From NCBI GenBank assembly GCA_031265345.1, contig JAISCU010000041.1:1-12408 (forward strand): DNA of 12,408 bases, in the 5' to 3' direction. Of this stretch, positions 11,685 through 12,408 are shown in pieces. The position numbers were made by a program, and so were the translations under genes. The notes beneath the pieces were generated by a model. The model was not told the DNA's origin. It did not search any database and was given only the letters and a program-made list of their open reading frames with translations. The first letter of the stretch is position 1; each line of letters starts with the position of its first letter. The stretch is from Bifidobacteriaceae bacterium. Its GTDB lineage: Bacteria; Actinomycetota; Actinomycetes; Actinomycetales; WQXJ01.

Positions 11685-12130
11685 CGCCGCATCCAGGCCC
11701 GACCGGCGGCCGCGCCCTCGAAACTCAACGGCATTGGGGGCCGTCCCCAAGACAGTCGAGAATCGTTCTCAGAAACTTCTCGACGCTGGCCGGAGTGCGG
11801 AAGATCACGGCCCTTCTCCGGCCCGATTCGCGCGACATCCCAGAGGCCTCGGACGAATCGCCGCACGCTCCGCGTCGCCGCGTCGCCGCCACGGCATGGA
11901 CGATGCCGCGCGGCCGGCAACCCAAGCTTGGTCAAGGCCGCCCCATAGCCGACAGGCTCGCCAGCGGCATCGTCCACGTTTTCGGCGCGAATCCAGGCCA
12001 GCCCGACCCAAGCCGCGCGCCAAGGCCGACGGCGCGGCATCGCGCGACGGGGGCAAGGTCTCGGCAAAGTCGTGGGGGGCGGATGGTGGACGTGCACACG
12101 TTGGCGACCGCGGCCGACGCGGGTGCGGTC
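11685..12130. other. Non-coding stretch between the two repeat families
   Basis: No frame here shows a recognisable domain, ribosome site or actinobacterial codon pattern. Reading frames are open mainly because of high GC. The minus strand may hold a decayed gene (patches such as VEKFLRTILDCLGDGP and AWVGLAWIRAENVDDAAG in different frames), but I cannot identify a parent. The only clear structure is the hairpin set at 11755-11784. Confidence 0.4.
11755..11784. other. Competing hairpins built from three GAGAA/TTCTC arms
   Basis: GTCGAGAA (11755-11762) pairs perfectly over 8 bp with TTCTCGAC (11777-11784) across a 14-base loop. The same left arm can instead form GAGAA-TCG-TTCTC (11758-11770). 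The two stems exclude each other. It could be a protein-binding palindrome or a switchable RNA structure; the sequence does not decide. Confidence 0.5.
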
Positions 12131-12203
12131 CCGGGCTGAAATGCGCCTATTCGGGGTTCGCGGTCGGCCGGCCGCGACCGCGAACGCGTTTGAGGCGCAA
12201 TTC
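12131..12203. repeat. 73-bp nested palindrome, copy 1
   Basis: The outer arms GAAATGCGCC (12138-12147) and GGCGCAATTC (12194-12203) pair with one mismatch. The inner arms TTCGCGGTCG (12157-12166) and CGACCGCGAA (12175-12184) pair perfectly around GCCGGCCG. Nine-base unpaired stretches of equal length separate the stems on both sides. The spacing is symmetrical, as in a folded RNA or a cruciform DNA element. Confidence 0.9.
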
Positions 12204-12408
12204 ACGCCGGGATCGGCTGGTTCGGGCCTCGATCCGGGCTGAAATGCGCCTGTTCGGGGTTCGTGGTCGGCCGGCCGCGACCGCGAACGCGTTTGAGGCG
12301 CAATTCGGGTTCCGGGCCGTTCGCGTGTCCTCAGCCACCGCCCCCGACGCCAGCCTATCGACCATCCGCCCCACGACTTTGCCGAGGCCTTGGCGACGGG
12401 GGCAGACC
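12147..12408 (-). CDS. Possible C-terminal end of a gene entering from the right edge
   Basis: One minus-strand frame is open from the window edge to TAG at 12149-12147. Its first ~35 residues (containing GKVVGRMVDRLASGAVAEDT) look more protein-like than neighbouring frames, while the rest is translated from the two 73-bp palindromes (Arg-rich, repeating NCASNAF / RGRPTANPE words). It may be a gene whose end was extended or replaced by the repeats, or simply an open frame in GC-rich DNA. I do not recognise a family. Confidence 0.2.
   Translation of the reverse strand, partial: VCPRRQGLGKVVGRMVDRLASGAVAEDTRTARNPNCASNAFAVAAGRPRTPNRRISARIEARTSRSRRELRLKRVRGRGRPTANPE
12234..12306. repeat. 73-bp nested palindrome, copy 2
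   Basis: This is identical to the copy 103 bases upstream at 71 of 73 positions. The differences are 12149 A versus 12252 G, in an unpaired stretch, and 12161 C versus 12264 T in the inner stem, which would turn a C-G pair into a U-G wobble if transcribed from this strand. The 30 bases between the copies are unrelated to the repeat. Confidence 0.9.

Noticed and set aside
11202..11750. Small open frames crossing the GGATCC array (repeating DPVF/DPAF words)
   Set aside because: The repeated peptides come from the inverted DNA repeats and appear in several frames on both strands; no ribosome site or domain.
11758..11770. LexA/SOS box
   Set aside because: The half-sites are GAGAA/TTCTC with a three-base gap, not the actinobacterial GAAC-N4-GTTC pattern.
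12131..12203. Integron attC site
   Set aside because: The palindromic size fits, but I see no RYYYAAC/GTTRRRY core pair and no cassette genes or integrase.
12131..12306. CRISPR-like repeat-spacer-repeat
   Set aside because: Only two repeats, 73 bp long, with nested palindromes and a single 30-bp gap; no leader or cas genes in the window.

Overview
The window is very GC-rich, with GTG starts, 4-bp stop/start overlaps and several starts sitting 6-7 bases behind a -10 hexamer (leaderless style). Together with the gene content (leuS-comEA-comEC synteny, a DUF222/HNH '13E12' endonuclease, a LeuRS with the KMGKS signature loop) this points to a high-GC actinobacterial (Actinomycetota) chromosome. 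I cannot name the genus from sequence alone.

Layout. 1-259: C-terminal end of a probable calcineurin-like metallophosphoesterase, cut by the window edge. 275-715 (-): Dps-family ferritin-like protein with a strong Shine-Dalgarno. 716-874: divergent intergenic region with a large nested hairpin. 875-3991 (+): leucyl-tRNA synthetase, enlarged by a Pro/Ala/Ser N-terminal tail and a low-complexity insertion in the editing domain. 4100-4993 and 4990-7905 (+): comEA and comEC, translationally coupled, the membrane DNA-uptake pair; comEC carries two unusual repeat-built insertions. In many actinobacteria holA and rpsT follow comEC. Here that synteny is broken by two toxin-antitoxin modules placed back to back: a PIN-domain (VapC-like) toxin with its antitoxin on the minus strand (7902-8512), and DinJ/YafQ on the plus strand (8807-9336), separated by a 294-bp region holding candidate operators. 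9521-11197 (-): DUF222-HNH endonuclease with a clear leaderless promoter. 11198-12408: about 1.2 kb without a convincing complete gene, but rich in structure: six copies of a GGATCC-centred half-element arranged in both orientations (11421-11684), a competing hairpin set (11755-11784), and two 73-bp direct repeats that are each a nested palindrome (12131-12203 and 12234-12306).

How it fits together: the left two thirds is core chromosome (iron/oxidative protection, translation, DNA uptake), and the right third looks like an accessory island (TA modules, HNH endonuclease, intergenic repeats). A recurring theme is repeat-driven expansion inside otherwise conserved genes: 9-bp units in leuS, 18-bp units in comEA, and four 72-bp units plus a 114-bp-period duplication in comEC. 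The most unusual observations are the Arg-rich 4 x 24-residue repeat inserted in ComEC and the two intergenic palindromic repeat families at the right end. No complete, clearly novel multi-gene system is demonstrable from this window.
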